Notes under the pieces: model-generated | The model's database searches: none | What the model was told of the DNA's origin: nothing | What the model saw: only the letters and a program-made list of their open reading frames with translations | Position numbers and translations under genes: made by a program | Part shown: one piece after another, positions 1 through 6,502 of the stretch | How positions within the stretch are numbered: the stretch's first letter is position 1 | Layout of the letters: each line of letters starts with the position of its first letter | Assembly: GCA_036478975.1 (NCBI GenBank) | Contig: JAZGFA010000112.1 | Coordinates: forward strand, 1 to 12,174 | Length of the DNA stretch: 12,174 nt | Direction: 5' to 3' | DNA from: Robiginitomaculum sp036478975 | GTDB lineage: Bacteria; Pseudomonadota; Alphaproteobacteria; Caulobacterales; Maricaulaceae

Positions 1-468
1 CATCTCATACATTATCATAGCGTCCGGCGCGAGCAAGCCGTGCTCTTTGAGGCGGCGCAGGACCGGAACGCCTAGGGCTTTATTATAGGGAGGGTCGATG
101 AAAATATGGGTGAACGGGCCGCGCAAATTCCCCGGCGCGATTTTCAGGCGCGTCGCGTCGCGGCGGTGCAGGCGGGTAATGCCGCCAAGGCTCATCGTAT
201 CAACATTTTCGCGAATGGCGGCGCGCGCCTTTGGCTCTGTTTCGACAAATAAACAAAACGCCGCCCCGCGCGATATGGCCTCAAGCCCTAGCGCGCCGGA
301 GCCAGCAAAAATATCTGCAACAATCGCTCCTTCAATCGGCGGTGACCATGGCGCATGGGCGAGAATATTGAAAATAGACTCGCGGGTTTGGTCCGAGGTC
401 GGGCGCGTATCGCGGCCCTTAGGACAGGCAATATTGCGCCCGCGATTTGTGCCACCAACAATACGCAT
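1..468 (-). CDS. rsmD: 16S rRNA (guanine(966)-N2)-methyltransferase RsmD, 3' end outside window
   Basis: RsmD uses S-adenosylmethionine to methylate G966 of 16S rRNA during 30S assembly in the cytoplasm. The 156 visible residues begin MRIVGG, typical of the family. They contain the SAM-binding stretch ADIFAGSGALGLEA (about residues 51-64) and the catalytic DPPYN motif (125-129). RsmD proteins are usually around 185 residues, so roughly the last 30 lie beyond base 1. The start is the ATG at 468-466, which overlaps the rluB stop as TAATG. A Shine-Dalgarno site AAGGAAAG sits 8 bases upstream, inside the last rluB codons. This suggests translational coupling to rluB. Function is inferred from motifs and from pairing with rluB, which is common in alphaproteobacteria. 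Confidence 0.93.
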   Translation of the reverse strand, partial: MRIVGGTNRGRNIACPKGRDTRPTSDQTRESIFNILAHAPWSPPIEGAIVADIFAGSGALGLEAISRGAAFCLFVETEPKARAAIRENVDTMSLGGITRLHRRDATRLKIAPGNLRGPFTHIFIDPPYNKALGVPVLRRLKEHGLLAPDAMIMYEM

Positions 469-1619
469 TATTTACGCTTTCCTTTATTTGAACCTTTGTT
501 CGGGCCTTTATAAGGGCCTTTATTTTGTCCCTTATAGCCGCCCTTATTGGGGCCGCGCCCCTTGGGCATTTCTCGGCCTTTTGAAGCGCGTCCTTTAAGC
601 TCACCTGCTTGTGGGTCACGGGCTTTAGGCTCGCGCGAGCCGCCATCCTTGGCCGCTTTCATCGCGGCGGATTTTTCCTTGCCCCATTTAGCATTGTTTT
701 TCTTATCAGCGTTTTTAGCCTTAGGGACTTGCTCTGCGGCGGCTACGCCAATGCGGCGGCGCTCGGCGGCGGATTTTGGCACGCGGCGCGCATTTTGTTT
801 GGCCTTGGTTTTCGGTTTGGCCAAATCCACTGTCGGGCGGCCTTTGGGAATATCAACAAAATGGCCAACTTGATCGCGCAGGACGCGGCGTTGCACTTCG
901 TCAACTTCGCCCTTGGCAAGCGTGCCAAGCTGAAACGGCCCGTAAGCAAGCCGCATAAGCCGGTTAACCTGAAGGTCGAGCGTATCAAGGGCGCGGCGCA
1001 CTTCGCGGTTTTTACCTTCGCGCAGGGTGATGCTAATCCACGCATTATCGCCCTGCTGTTTATCGAGAGTGGCTTCAATCGGGCCGGTTTTTACCCCGTC
1101 AATGATGATGCCCTTCATCAAGCCATCGAGCTGCGTTTGGGTGATGCGGCCATAGGCGCGGGCGCGGTATTTACGCGCCCAGGCCGTGCTAGGTAGTTCT
1201 AATTGCCGCGCTAGCTCTCCGTCATTGGTCAGTAGGAGCAGACCTTCACTATTCATATCGAGACGGCCCACGGATATTACGCGCGGCATGCCGTCCGGCA
1301 GGTTTTCAAATACGGTGGCCCGGCCTTCGGGATCATTATGGGTGGTCATTAGGCCTTGGGGCTTGTGATAGCGCCAAAGGCGCGGCGGCTCCTTGGGGGC
1401 GATGGGTTCATTGTCGACGAGGATGACATCATCCTCGGTGACCGTGAAAGCCGCAGTGGTGAGCGTTCTGCCATTAACGCTAACCCGCCCCGCTTCGATG
1501 ATGCGCTCCGCCCCGCGCCGAGAGGCAAGGCCAGAGCGCGCCAAAACCTTAGCTATGCGCTCGCCAGCCATAGGGCCGGGTTTTTGGGGTTTATCGGTAT
1601 TTTTTGTATTATCGGTCAT
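468..1619 (-). CDS. rluB: 23S rRNA pseudouridine synthase, RluB/RsuA family, with long basic tail
   Basis: This enzyme isomerises a uridine in 23S rRNA to pseudouridine. In the 383-residue protein an S4 RNA-binding domain spans about residues 17-64 (GERIAKVLARSGLASRR). The RsuA-type catalytic core follows, with the aspartate in GRLDMNSEGLLLLTNDG (Asp121). The motif GKNREVRR (about 202-209) is typical of RluB/RluE/RsuA. Residues from about 257 on are a Lys/Gly/Pro/Ala-rich tail, probably disordered, ending in repeated Lys-Gly units. I chose the ATG at 1619 because longer starts (ATG at 1682) run into the divergent tadA coding region. A shorter start at 1571 (MAGERIAK) remains possible. No clear Shine-Dalgarno site precedes 1619. 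The exact target uridine is taken from the E. coli RluB family and is not proven here. Confidence 0.9.
   Translation of the reverse strand: MTDNTKNTDKPQKPGPMAGERIAKVLARSGLASRRGAERIIEAGRVSVNGRTLTTAAFTVTEDDVILVDNEPIAPKEPPRLWRYHKPQGLMTTHNDPEGRATVFENLPDGMPRVISVGRLDMNSEGLLLLTNDGELARQLELPSTAWARKYRARAYGRITQTQLDGLMKGIIIDGVKTGPIEATLDKQQGDNAWISITLREGKNREVRRALDTLDLQVNRLMRLAYGPFQLGTLAKGEVDEVQRRVLRDQVGHFVDIPKGRPTVDLAKPKTKAKQNARRVPKSAAERRRIGVAAAEQVPKAKNADKKNNAKWGKEKSAAMKAAKDGGSREPKARDPQAGELKGRASKGREMPKGRGPNKGGYKGQNKGPYKGPNKGSNKGKRK
471..560 (-). repeat. Degenerate Lys-Gly repeat in the RluB tail
   Basis: The last 30 codons of rluB encode six or more Lys-Gly units separated by Pro-Asn, Pro-Tyr, Gln-Asn or Ser-Asn. 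At the DNA level this appears on the plus strand as an imperfect tandem GGGCCTTTAT-like repeat of about 12 bases. The last units also hold the AAGGAAAG ribosome binding site for rsmD. The repeat is probably an RNA-contacting basic tail that can change in unit number. Confidence 0.6.
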
Positions 1620-1624
1620 AAGAC

Positions 1625-1658
1625 TTGACGGCTCGCATAGTTTATCTATGGCGGTGGT
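1625..1658 (+). promoter_or_regulatory. Putative tadA promoter, possibly leaderless
   Basis: TTGACG (1625-1630) extended to TTGACGG matches the alphaproteobacterial -35 TTGACGS. After a 16-base spacer comes TATGGC (1647-1652), a weak -10. Six bases (GGTGGT) then precede the ATG at 1659, so transcription would start on or next to the A of the start codon. GGTGG could be read as a ribosome site, but only one base separates it from the ATG. Confidence 0.4.
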
Positions 1659-2117
1659 ATGACGGATGAAGACTTTATGCAACTTGCCATATTACAGGCG
1701 CGCGCCGCGGGCCGGCGCGGCGAGGTCCCCGTGGGCGCGATTATCGTTGACCCCGCGAGCGGCGACATCATTTCGCGCGCCGCCAATGCCCCCATCGCTA
1801 TTGATGACCCAACCGCCCACGCCGAAGTTCTAGCCCTTAGGGACGCCGCTTATCGCTGCGGAAATTACCGGCTTAACGGCCTGACCCTCTATGTCACCCT
1901 AGAGCCTTGCACCATGTGCGCGGGGGCTATTTCCAATGCCAGAATTTCCCGCGTGGTCTTTGGCGCCAGCGACGTTAAAGGCGGCGCGGTGGAAAATGGC
2001 GTGCGCTTTTTTGAGGCGCAGACCTGTCACCACAGGCCCGAAGTGACCGGCGGAGTATTGGCGCAGGATTGCGCGGGCTTGCTGAAAGATTTTTTTAAGG
2101 CGCGGCGCAAAAAATGA
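1659..2117 (+). CDS. tadA: tRNA-specific adenosine deaminase TadA
   Basis: TadA deaminates A34 to inosine in the anticodon of tRNA-Arg(ACG), and is usually essential. The 152-residue protein is the normal length. It carries the zinc-deaminase signature: HAE at residues 54-56 (zinc ligand His54, proton-shuttling Glu56) and PCTMC at 83-87 (zinc ligands Cys84 and Cys87). The stretch after it, GAISNARISRVVFGA, is characteristic of TadA. The C-terminal FFKARRKK is basic, as expected for tRNA binding. The gene is divergent from rluB with 39 bases between starts. Its stop overlaps the start of the following transporter gene as ATGA. Confidence is high from motifs and context. Confidence 0.95.
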   Translation: MTDEDFMQLAILQARAAGRRGEVPVGAIIVDPASGDIISRAANAPIAIDDPTAHAEVLALRDAAYRCGNYRLNGLTLYVTLEPCTMCAGAISNARISRVVFGASDVKGGAVENGVRFFEAQTCHHRPEVTGGVLAQDCAGLLKDFFKARRKK

Positions 2118-2542
2118 CCTCGTCATCTTCGCCTGACCATAATGCGCATTACCGTAATTGGGGTTACGGCTTTGCCTTTATCGGGACGCTATTATTCGCG
2201 ATGAAAGCCATTTTAGTAAAGCTCGCCTTTACTAGCCCTGATGGCGAGGCCTTTATCCTAGAGCCTGCAACGCTGCTATTTCTGCGCATGGCTTTTGCCG
2301 TGCCAGTATATTTACTGATTGGCGTATGGCTTTTAAGGGCGCGTAGGGCAAAGGGACTAGCGGCGTCTTCGCGCGCGATATTACTAAAGTCCATGGCCGT
2401 GGGCTGTCTCGCCTATTATGTCTGTAGCCTTTTGGACTTTACCGGACTGACCTATATCACCGCGCAATTAGAGCGGCTTTTGCTGTACACCTATCCGGTA
2501 TTTGTGTTCATTCTCGGCGCGCTGTTTTTGGGGAGCGGATAA
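2114..2542 (+). CDS. EamA/DMT-family transporter, N-terminal half (gene interrupted by frame change)
   Basis: This is the first half of a drug/metabolite transporter of the inner membrane; the substrate is unknown. The 142 residues hold four predicted helices: about 16-37 (GFAFIGTLLFAMKAILVKLAF), 55-77, 91-113 and 119-140. Reading stops at TAA 2540-2542, just after FLG, where the family has an acidic LGE motif. The -1 frame continues as G-E-R-I-T-R-I and then directly into helix 5, encoded by the next open frame. The second half has the matching VLGEP in its own repeat. Read through with one -1 step, the product would be about 325 residues and ten helices, normal for EamA proteins. The start ATG 2114 overlaps the tadA stop. 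The break may be a true mutation, a sequencing error in the T5-G4 run, or recoding. Confidence 0.8.
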   Translation: MTSSSSPDHNAHYRNWGYGFAFIGTLLFAMKAILVKLAFTSPDGEAFILEPATLLFLRMAFAVPVYLLIGVWLLRARRAKGLAASSRAILLKSMAVGCLAYYVCSLLDFTGLTYITAQLERLLLYTYPVFVFILGALFLGSG

Positions 2543-2568
2543 CGCGCATCGGGGTGCTGTCCATCGCG
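2527..2568 (+). other. Frame-change site: slippery-type heptamer plus possible hairpin
   Basis: In the zero frame the codons are TTT TTG GGG AGC GGA TAA. The heptamer T TTG GGG (2527-2533) fits the X XXY YYZ pattern of -1 slippage sites. After slipping, the next codon is GAG and restores the family LGE motif. Nine bases downstream, CGCGCAT (2543-2549) can pair with ATCGCG (2563-2568) with one bulged C. Inner pairs 2551-2553 with 2560-2562 extend the stem. No stimulating Shine-Dalgarno site is visible upstream. A single lost G from a G5 run would give the same picture and is the simpler explanation. Confidence 0.4.
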
Positions 2569-3090
2569 ATTGCCTATAGCGGCATTGCGCTTATCTTTGC
2601 CGGCGGAGAGATTGCAACGGGGGAGGCGGTGGCTTTAGGGGCGGCGCTTGTGGTCATTTGCGCGTTTTTCTACGGCCTGTCGCAATTGCTTTCTAAAAGC
2701 CTTATCGGAAAGCTTGGCGGCGCGCTTTATACTTGCGTAGCGATGAGCGCGGCAGGCGGCGCAATATTCACCCATTTCCTGATGGCTAATTGGGAGGGCG
2801 GCATAGGCGTAGCGCTTGATTTGCCGCCGCGCATATTTTCCCTTGGCGCGATGATAGCGGTGTTTTCGACGGTGCTTCCCTCGTTTTTTATCAATATAGC
2901 CTTAGGCCGCATTGGCCCGCAGGCCGTGGCGATTATGGGCATGCTTAGCCCCGTTGCCACCATAATAGTCGCTATTATAGTGCTGGGGGAGCCATTTGGG
3001 CCGCTAGACGCGCTTGGCACAGCGGTGACGATGGTTGGCATTGGGCTTTATACTGTGATGGATAGGCGGGCGAAAACCGTAACTGCGTGA
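2554..3090 (+). CDS. EamA/DMT-family transporter, C-terminal half (gene interrupted by frame change)
   Basis: This is the second half of the same transporter, in the -1 frame relative to 2114-2542. It encodes predicted helix 5 (VLSIAIAYSGIALIFAGG) and a complete second EamA repeat. The repeat has helices near GAALVVICAFFYGLSQLL, ALYTCVAMSAAGGAIF, IFSLGAMIAVFSTVLPSF, AVAIMGMLSPVATIIVAII and LGTAVTMVGIGLYTV. VLGEP closes the fourth helix of the repeat, as in the family. The GTG at 2554 is only a formal start; no ribosome site supports independent initiation. The frame is fully open and looks well conserved in character, so the frame change is either recent or not real. Its stop TGA (3088-3090) lies inside a CRP-like dyad. 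Confidence 0.8.
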   Translation: MLSIAIAYSGIALIFAGGEIATGEAVALGAALVVICAFFYGLSQLLSKSLIGKLGGALYTCVAMSAAGGAIFTHFLMANWEGGIGVALDLPPRIFSLGAMIAVFSTVLPSFFINIALGRIGPQAVAIMGMLSPVATIIVAIIVLGEPFGPLDALGTAVTMVGIGLYTVMDRRAKTVTA

Positions 3091-3101
3091 CCTGCGTCAC
3101 A
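3086..3101 (+). promoter_or_regulatory. Candidate CRP/FNR-family binding site
   Basis: The sequence CGTGACCTGCGTCACA has the core GTGA-N6-TCAC of the CRP/FNR family and matches 9 of 10 defined positions of TGTGA-N6-TCACA. Its centre is about 80 bases upstream of the predicted start of transcription of the beta-barrel gene. It overlaps the transporter stop codon. Occupation by a regulator is inference. Confidence 0.35.
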
Positions 3102-3105
3102 GTAA

Positions 3106-3123
3106 TTAACGCCTATTAACCAT
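3106..3123 (+). promoter_or_regulatory. Candidate CtrA-like site
   Basis: TTAACGCCTATTAACCAT contains the known CtrA half-site TTAACCAT (3116-3123). A second TTAA (3106-3109) lies 6 bases before it; the classic full site is TTAA-N7-TTAA, so spacing is one short. It ends 15 bases before the -35 of the beta-barrel gene. CtrA is a cell-cycle regulator found across alphaproteobacteria. Confidence 0.35.
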
Positions 3124-3138
3124 AATGTCGCCTTACTC

Positions 3139-3166
3139 TTGTGTAAATTTCGATTTACTCTATTAT
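3139..3166 (+). promoter_or_regulatory. Putative promoter of the beta-barrel protein gene
   Basis: TTGTGT (3139-3144), a 16-base spacer and TATTAT (3161-3166, 5 of 6 to consensus) form a plausible promoter. The start of transcription would be near 3173, leaving a leader of about 23 bases with the ribosome site AAGGAAAG (3181-3188). Confidence 0.45.
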
Positions 3167-3195
3167 ACGTAGTGAATTGTAAGGAAAGTGCGTCG

Positions 3196-3981
3196 ATGAG
3201 ACAGTTGTGGGACACGTCAAATAGGAAAAAGGTCGCTTTGCGCGGCCTAGGCCTGTTTGCGCTTGCCGCCAGCTTAAACCTATCCGCATTTGCTGATGAT
3301 ACAAAGGCTAACAGCCCGCGTAAATCCAACGCTTGGGCGACAAAAACCCTGACGGTTAGCCCTTCGACGCTTAATCTTGACGCGGTATTGCCGAGCCTTG
3401 GCGCGGGTAAATATCTGGCTATTCCCGAAAGTAATACGCTTAGTTCCGCCCTGCTTGGACTGGGCGCAGAGGGGGCGACCCCCTTGTTTAACCTCGAAGA
3501 AGGTGGCCAGCTTTGTTTGCGCACGACGCAAGATTGCGCGGGCAATGATTCTAATAAAAAACAATTGGGCCTAGTCTATAGCCATGACTTTACGGCAAAA
3601 TCCGATGGCCTTGACCTAACCCTTGTGCCGCGCGCGGGCCTGTCTTTTGACGATGATAGCTCCTCAGCCCTCGTTGGCGCTTTGGTGCGCATTGGCGATG
3701 ATTTACAGTCGAGTACGGACATTAATCCAAACACATGGTATTTCTTTGCCGGCGCAGAGGCGCAAGCTCTGACCTATACGCCGAATCGCTTAAACAAGTC
3801 GCTTGATGCGGGCCGTTTTGGTTTCCACAATCAAGTTATTGTTGGCGATGCCCAAGCGGGGGTTGCTTACCGCCTTGGGGATACGGATTTATCCCTGACC
3901 TATTTGCGCCGCGAAGCGCGGGCCCAAAATTACAAATTTGAAGAAGACGCCGCCGCGCTCTCCTTTACATGGCGCCATTAA
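3196..3981 (+). CDS. Secreted beta-barrel-like outer-membrane protein, LpxR/DUF2219-like C-terminal region
   Basis: The protein is probably exported to the outer membrane; its role is unknown. I chose ATG 3196 (261 residues) over ATG 3139 because AAGGAAAG lies 7 bases upstream and a signal peptide follows directly: basic NRKK, hydrophobic GLGLFALAASLNL, cleavage after SAFA (about residue 33). From about residue 125 on, alternating hydrophobic strands look like a beta-barrel. The stretches WYFFAGAEAQAL and VGDAQAGVAYRLG...LSLTYLRR resemble the C-terminal part of the LpxR (lipid A 3'-O-deacylase) family. The N-terminal region does not show the LpxR catalytic block, so lipid A deacylation should not be assumed. 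Two cysteines (in QLCLRTTQDC) could form a disulfide. The C-terminus ends TWRH rather than in the usual terminal aromatic residue. Stop is 10 bases from the convergent pxpC stop. Confidence 0.75.
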   Translation: MRQLWDTSNRKKVALRGLGLFALAASLNLSAFADDTKANSPRKSNAWATKTLTVSPSTLNLDAVLPSLGAGKYLAIPESNTLSSALLGLGAEGATPLFNLEEGGQLCLRTTQDCAGNDSNKKQLGLVYSHDFTAKSDGLDLTLVPRAGLSFDDDSSSALVGALVRIGDDLQSSTDINPNTWYFFAGAEAQALTYTPNRLNKSLDAGRFGFHNQVIVGDAQAGVAYRLGDTDLSLTYLRREARAQNYKFEEDAAALSFTWRH

Positions 3982-3991
3982 GTAGCCGCCG

Positions 3992-4924
3992 CTAACTGCC
4001 TCCTAACACCCAGTTATAAAGTGCGCGTTTTGCCTTAAGTGCGGCGAGAGCCTCTTCCCTATTGCACTGCACAAATCTAATTTTTGTTCCCGGAGCGATT
4101 TGGCCAAGTAGATGGCGGTCCGCCTCGATCACCTGCGCGGCGCGCACGTAACCGCCCGTGCAATGGCCATCGACGAGCATTAAAATAGGGGTTCCGTCAG
4201 GCGGGCATTGCACCGTGCCAACGCGCAGGGCGGCGCTGGTTAGCGGTTTGGTTTTAGCAAGGCGCAGGGGCGGCCCGTCGAGGCGCGCGCCCATGCGGTC
4301 GGTTTGCCGGCCCGCCGTATAGGGAGCGGTGGTTAGCAGTCGTTTGGCTTTGCCGGTGAGACTATTAAATTCCGGCCCCTCCATAATGCGCAGGATAAGC
4401 TCGCCCCCATAGGGCGGCGCAAAACCCGCGGGCAGGGCAGTGGTGGCCGTGTTTGATAGTGCGCCCAGATCCAGCCTATCGCCCGCCTTTAAAAACCGCC
4501 CGTCTACGCCGCCAATACGGGCATAGGCATAGGTAGATACACTGGCTAGAAAGCCTTCGCCGAGAAGCCCGCCGCTAATGGATAGGTAACAGCGCGTCCC
4601 TTTATGGATTGCGCCAATCTCCAAAATATCCCCCGCTTGGGCGTCATGGCCCTTATCCATAGCGACGGGGCGGGCATTGAGCCGCGCGCTAACATTGGCC
4701 CCGCAAATGGCAAAGCTATGGGCGGCGTTAAATTTTAGGCTCGGCCCGATAAGCGTGCATTCAAGCGCCGCCGCATGTGCCCTATTGCCGACGCAATAAT
4801 TAGCCAGAGCCAGAGAGAGCTTATCGGCTGCCCCCGATGAGGGCATGCCCATATGGCGATAGCCGGGGCGGCCCCCGTCTTGGACACTGGTTTGCAGGCC
4901 CGGTTTTATTACGGTCAGGCTCAT
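3992..4924 (-). CDS. pxpC: 5-oxoprolinase subunit PxpC (biotin-dependent carboxyltransferase-like, KipA family)
   Basis: PxpC forms with PxpA and PxpB the ATP-dependent bacterial 5-oxoprolinase, which opens 5-oxoproline to glutamate. The 310-residue protein shows the family signature GGRPGYRHMGMPSSGAAD (residues 17-34). Other family stretches are FAICGANV, CYLSISGGL, PPDGTPILMLVDGHCTGGYV and the cyclophilin-like C-terminal region. Length is normal. The start ATG at 4924 overlaps the pxpB stop by four bases (ATGA), so translation is probably coupled. It is the last gene of the pxpA-pxpB-pxpC operon. No terminator is visible in the 10 bases between its stop and the convergent beta-barrel gene. 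The relation to the KipA sporulation inhibitor of Bacillus is only by family name. Confidence 0.93.
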   Translation of the reverse strand: MSLTVIKPGLQTSVQDGGRPGYRHMGMPSSGAADKLSLALANYCVGNRAHAAALECTLIGPSLKFNAAHSFAICGANVSARLNARPVAMDKGHDAQAGDILEIGAIHKGTRCYLSISGGLLGEGFLASVSTYAYARIGGVDGRFLKAGDRLDLGALSNTATTALPAGFAPPYGGELILRIMEGPEFNSLTGKAKRLLTTAPYTAGRQTDRMGARLDGPPLRLAKTKPLTSAALRVGTVQCPPDGTPILMLVDGHCTGGYVRAAQVIEADRHLLGQIAPGTKIRFVQCNREEALAALKAKRALYNWVLGGS

Positions 4925-5592
4925 AGGGTTTTAAACTTCGCCGCGCTAACGGGCACGAACCGCACGCGGCTTTGCGCGCCTAGCAGAAACGGCCGTTCGC
5001 GGTTTTTATCAAACATGGGCAGGGGCGTGCGGCCAATGATTTGCCAGCCGCCGGGGCTTTCGAGGCCGTAAATTCCGGTCTGCCAATTGGCGATGCCGAT
5101 GGAGCCGGCGGCGACTTTCGCGCGCGGACTCGCATGACGCGGCATGTGTAGACGCGTATCGGCGGCGCTTAAAAACGCAAAACCGGGGATGAAGCCCATC
5201 ATCACCACATCATAAATTTTTGCGCTATGGAGGCTGATAATTTGGTCGCGGCTAAGGCCAAGCTTGGCGCTTGCCGCCTTTAGGTCCGGCCCGTAATGCC
5301 CGCCATAGCAGACGGGAATGTCGATAATTTCACGCGCCGTATCATCACTTTTTATTGGCGCGCAATAGGCGTCATGCAAGATAGAATGCACGGCGGTATG
5401 ACTGTGGGTAAGCGGGTTAAATTCAACCATAATGCTGTCATAGCCGGGCACGATTTCACGGAAAATGGCATGGTTTTTTAACGCTGTCGCTACGGCGCGA
5501 ATATGGGCTGTAGGCAGGTTTGCGCCGGTTTTAGCAAAGCGCATCACCATAGCGGCTTCGCCGTAATCACAAATATCTGCGCCGGGTTTCAC
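4921..5592 (-). CDS. pxpB: 5-oxoprolinase subunit PxpB (KipI family)
   Basis: PxpB is the second 5-oxoprolinase subunit and works in complex with PxpC. The 223-residue length is normal. Family motifs are IPVCYGGHYGPDL (92-104), VVMMGFIPGFAFL (129-141), PRAKVAAGSIGIA (156-168), and QTGIYGLESPGGWQIIGRTP (171-190). The start is GTG at 5592, which overlaps the pxpA stop as GTGA; its next in-frame ATG (residue 15) would remove conserved N-terminal sequence. No ribosome site is visible, which again suggests coupling to the upstream gene. Its stop overlaps pxpC as ATGA. Confidence 0.93.
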   Translation of the reverse strand: MKPGADICDYGEAAMVMRFAKTGANLPTAHIRAVATALKNHAIFREIVPGYDSIMVEFNPLTHSHTAVHSILHDAYCAPIKSDDTAREIIDIPVCYGGHYGPDLKAASAKLGLSRDQIISLHSAKIYDVVMMGFIPGFAFLSAADTRLHMPRHASPRAKVAAGSIGIANWQTGIYGLESPGGWQIIGRTPLPMFDKNRERPFLLGAQSRVRFVPVSAAKFKTL

Positions 5593-6365
5593 GCGGTAAA
5601 ACTGCGCGGGGCAATGCCGGCGCCTATTAGCGCGACGCGGGCAAGGCGGGCGGTTTCGACAGCGCCTAGGCTATCCCCGTGCAGGCAAATGGACTGGGCG
5701 TTAATTTTGATGACCTCTCCGTGCGCCCCGATAGCGCGCTGGTCAAGCGCGAGGGAAAACAATTGGGCAATGCGCGGCGCAGTGCCGTCTATCACCGCGC
5801 CATTTATCCCGCGCGCAATTAAGTGCCCGTCCGCGCCATAGCGCCGATCCATAAACCCTTCGCCGATAAAGCGCAGGCCCGCCGCCTTGGCCGCAAATTC
5901 CAATTGGCAATTTGGAAACCCCATCAGGGCAAAACCGCTATCAATTTGCGCCACGGCCTTAGCGATTAAATCCGCCAGAATTCTATCGCGCGCCGCGTCC
6001 GTATAAAGCGTGCCGTGGGGCTTTACATAGCGCACGGACGCGCCTTCAGATTTGGCGATGTTTATCAGGGTTTCCATCTGCTTGGTGATGGATTGGAAAA
6101 GCGTGTCCGCGCCTATATCCACGCCAAGCTTTAGCGATTTGCGGCCAAAGTTTTCACGGTCTGGATAGGCGGGGTGCGCGCCGATAACCACGCCCGCCGC
6201 CTTGGCCGCGCGGCACATCTCACCCATGATTTGCGGCGATCCCGCATGGCCTCCGCAAGCAATATTAGCGCTGGTAATATGGCGCAAAATCTCTTGCTCC
6301 GCCGCGCGGCCCTCGGGTGTTTCCATTTCGCCAAGGTCAGCGTTTAGGTCTATAAAAATACTCAT
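5589..6365 (-). CDS. pxpA: 5-oxoprolinase subunit PxpA (LamB/YcsF family)
   Basis: PxpA is the catalytic-type subunit of 5-oxoprolinase and has a deacetylase-like barrel. The 258-residue protein starts IDLNADLGE, then shows SANIACGGHAGSP (32-44, usual form ACGFHAG), IGAHPAYPDRENFGR (61-75), VKPHGTLY (114-121), DRRYGADGHLIAR and the C-terminal ICLHGDSLGA. These are the conserved metal- or substrate-binding regions of the family. It is first in the operon, here ordered A-B-C; E. coli has B-C-A. ATG 6365 is preceded by TATAAT and only five bases, with no Shine-Dalgarno site, so a leaderless message is likely. No transporter or regulator gene accompanies the cluster in this window. Confidence 0.94.
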   Translation of the reverse strand: MSIFIDLNADLGEMETPEGRAAEQEILRHITSANIACGGHAGSPQIMGEMCRAAKAAGVVIGAHPAYPDRENFGRKSLKLGVDIGADTLFQSITKQMETLINIAKSEGASVRYVKPHGTLYTDAARDRILADLIAKAVAQIDSGFALMGFPNCQLEFAAKAAGLRFIGEGFMDRRYGADGHLIARGINGAVIDGTAPRIAQLFSLALDQRAIGAHGEVIKINAQSICLHGDSLGAVETARLARVALIGAGIAPRSFTA

Positions 6366-6398
6366 GGGTAATTATAGCAAAACTCTAGTCTTTTTCCA
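6366..6398 (-). promoter_or_regulatory. Putative pxpABC promoter, leaderless type
   Basis: On the minus strand the bases read GCTATAAT-TACCC-ATG. TATAAT (6376-6371) is a perfect -10, and GCTATAAT matches 7 of 8 of the alphaproteobacterial form GCTANAWC. TGGAAA (6398-6393) at 16 bases spacing matches 4 of 6 of TTGACA. Five bases between the -10 and the ATG put the transcript start on or beside the start codon. Confidence 0.55.
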
Positions 6399-6484
6399 TA
6401 TAAGATTTTCTGCGCGCAATGGTTTCAAGATGTTTCGGATAGCTGTAATTTGGCAAATAGGGCAATGCAGTGTAAGGTTGGGCA

Positions 6485-6493
6485 TGATAAAAT
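6485..6493 (+). promoter_or_regulatory. Putative extended -10 of the gene at 6503
   Basis: TGATAAAAT fits an extended -10 (TGnTATAAT) with one mismatch. The expected start of transcription is near 6500, only three bases before the ATG. I see no convincing -35. The region is AT-rich, so a chance match is quite possible. Confidence 0.3.
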
Positions 6494-6502
6494 TTATACC
6501 TT

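Noticed and set aside
471..560. Possible CRISPR-like array
   Set aside because: The repeat units are about 12 bases, imperfect and without spacers, and they are explained by the Lys-Gly coding repeat.
98..598. Plus-strand open frame of 166 codons at the window start
   Set aside because: It is a shadow of rsmD and rluB, both of which have full family motifs on the minus strand.
547..1196. Overlapping plus-strand frames across rluB
   Set aside because: They are low-complexity shadows of the RluB coding strand and show no family motifs.
1617..1682. Longer RluB start at 1682
   Set aside because: The extra 21 residues do not resemble the family and the start lies inside tadA. ATG 1619 leaves a normal divergent gap.
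3139..3195. Longer start for the beta-barrel gene at ATG 3139
   Set aside because: It would overlap the predicted promoter and put 19 extra residues before the signal peptide. ATG 3196 has a good ribosome site.
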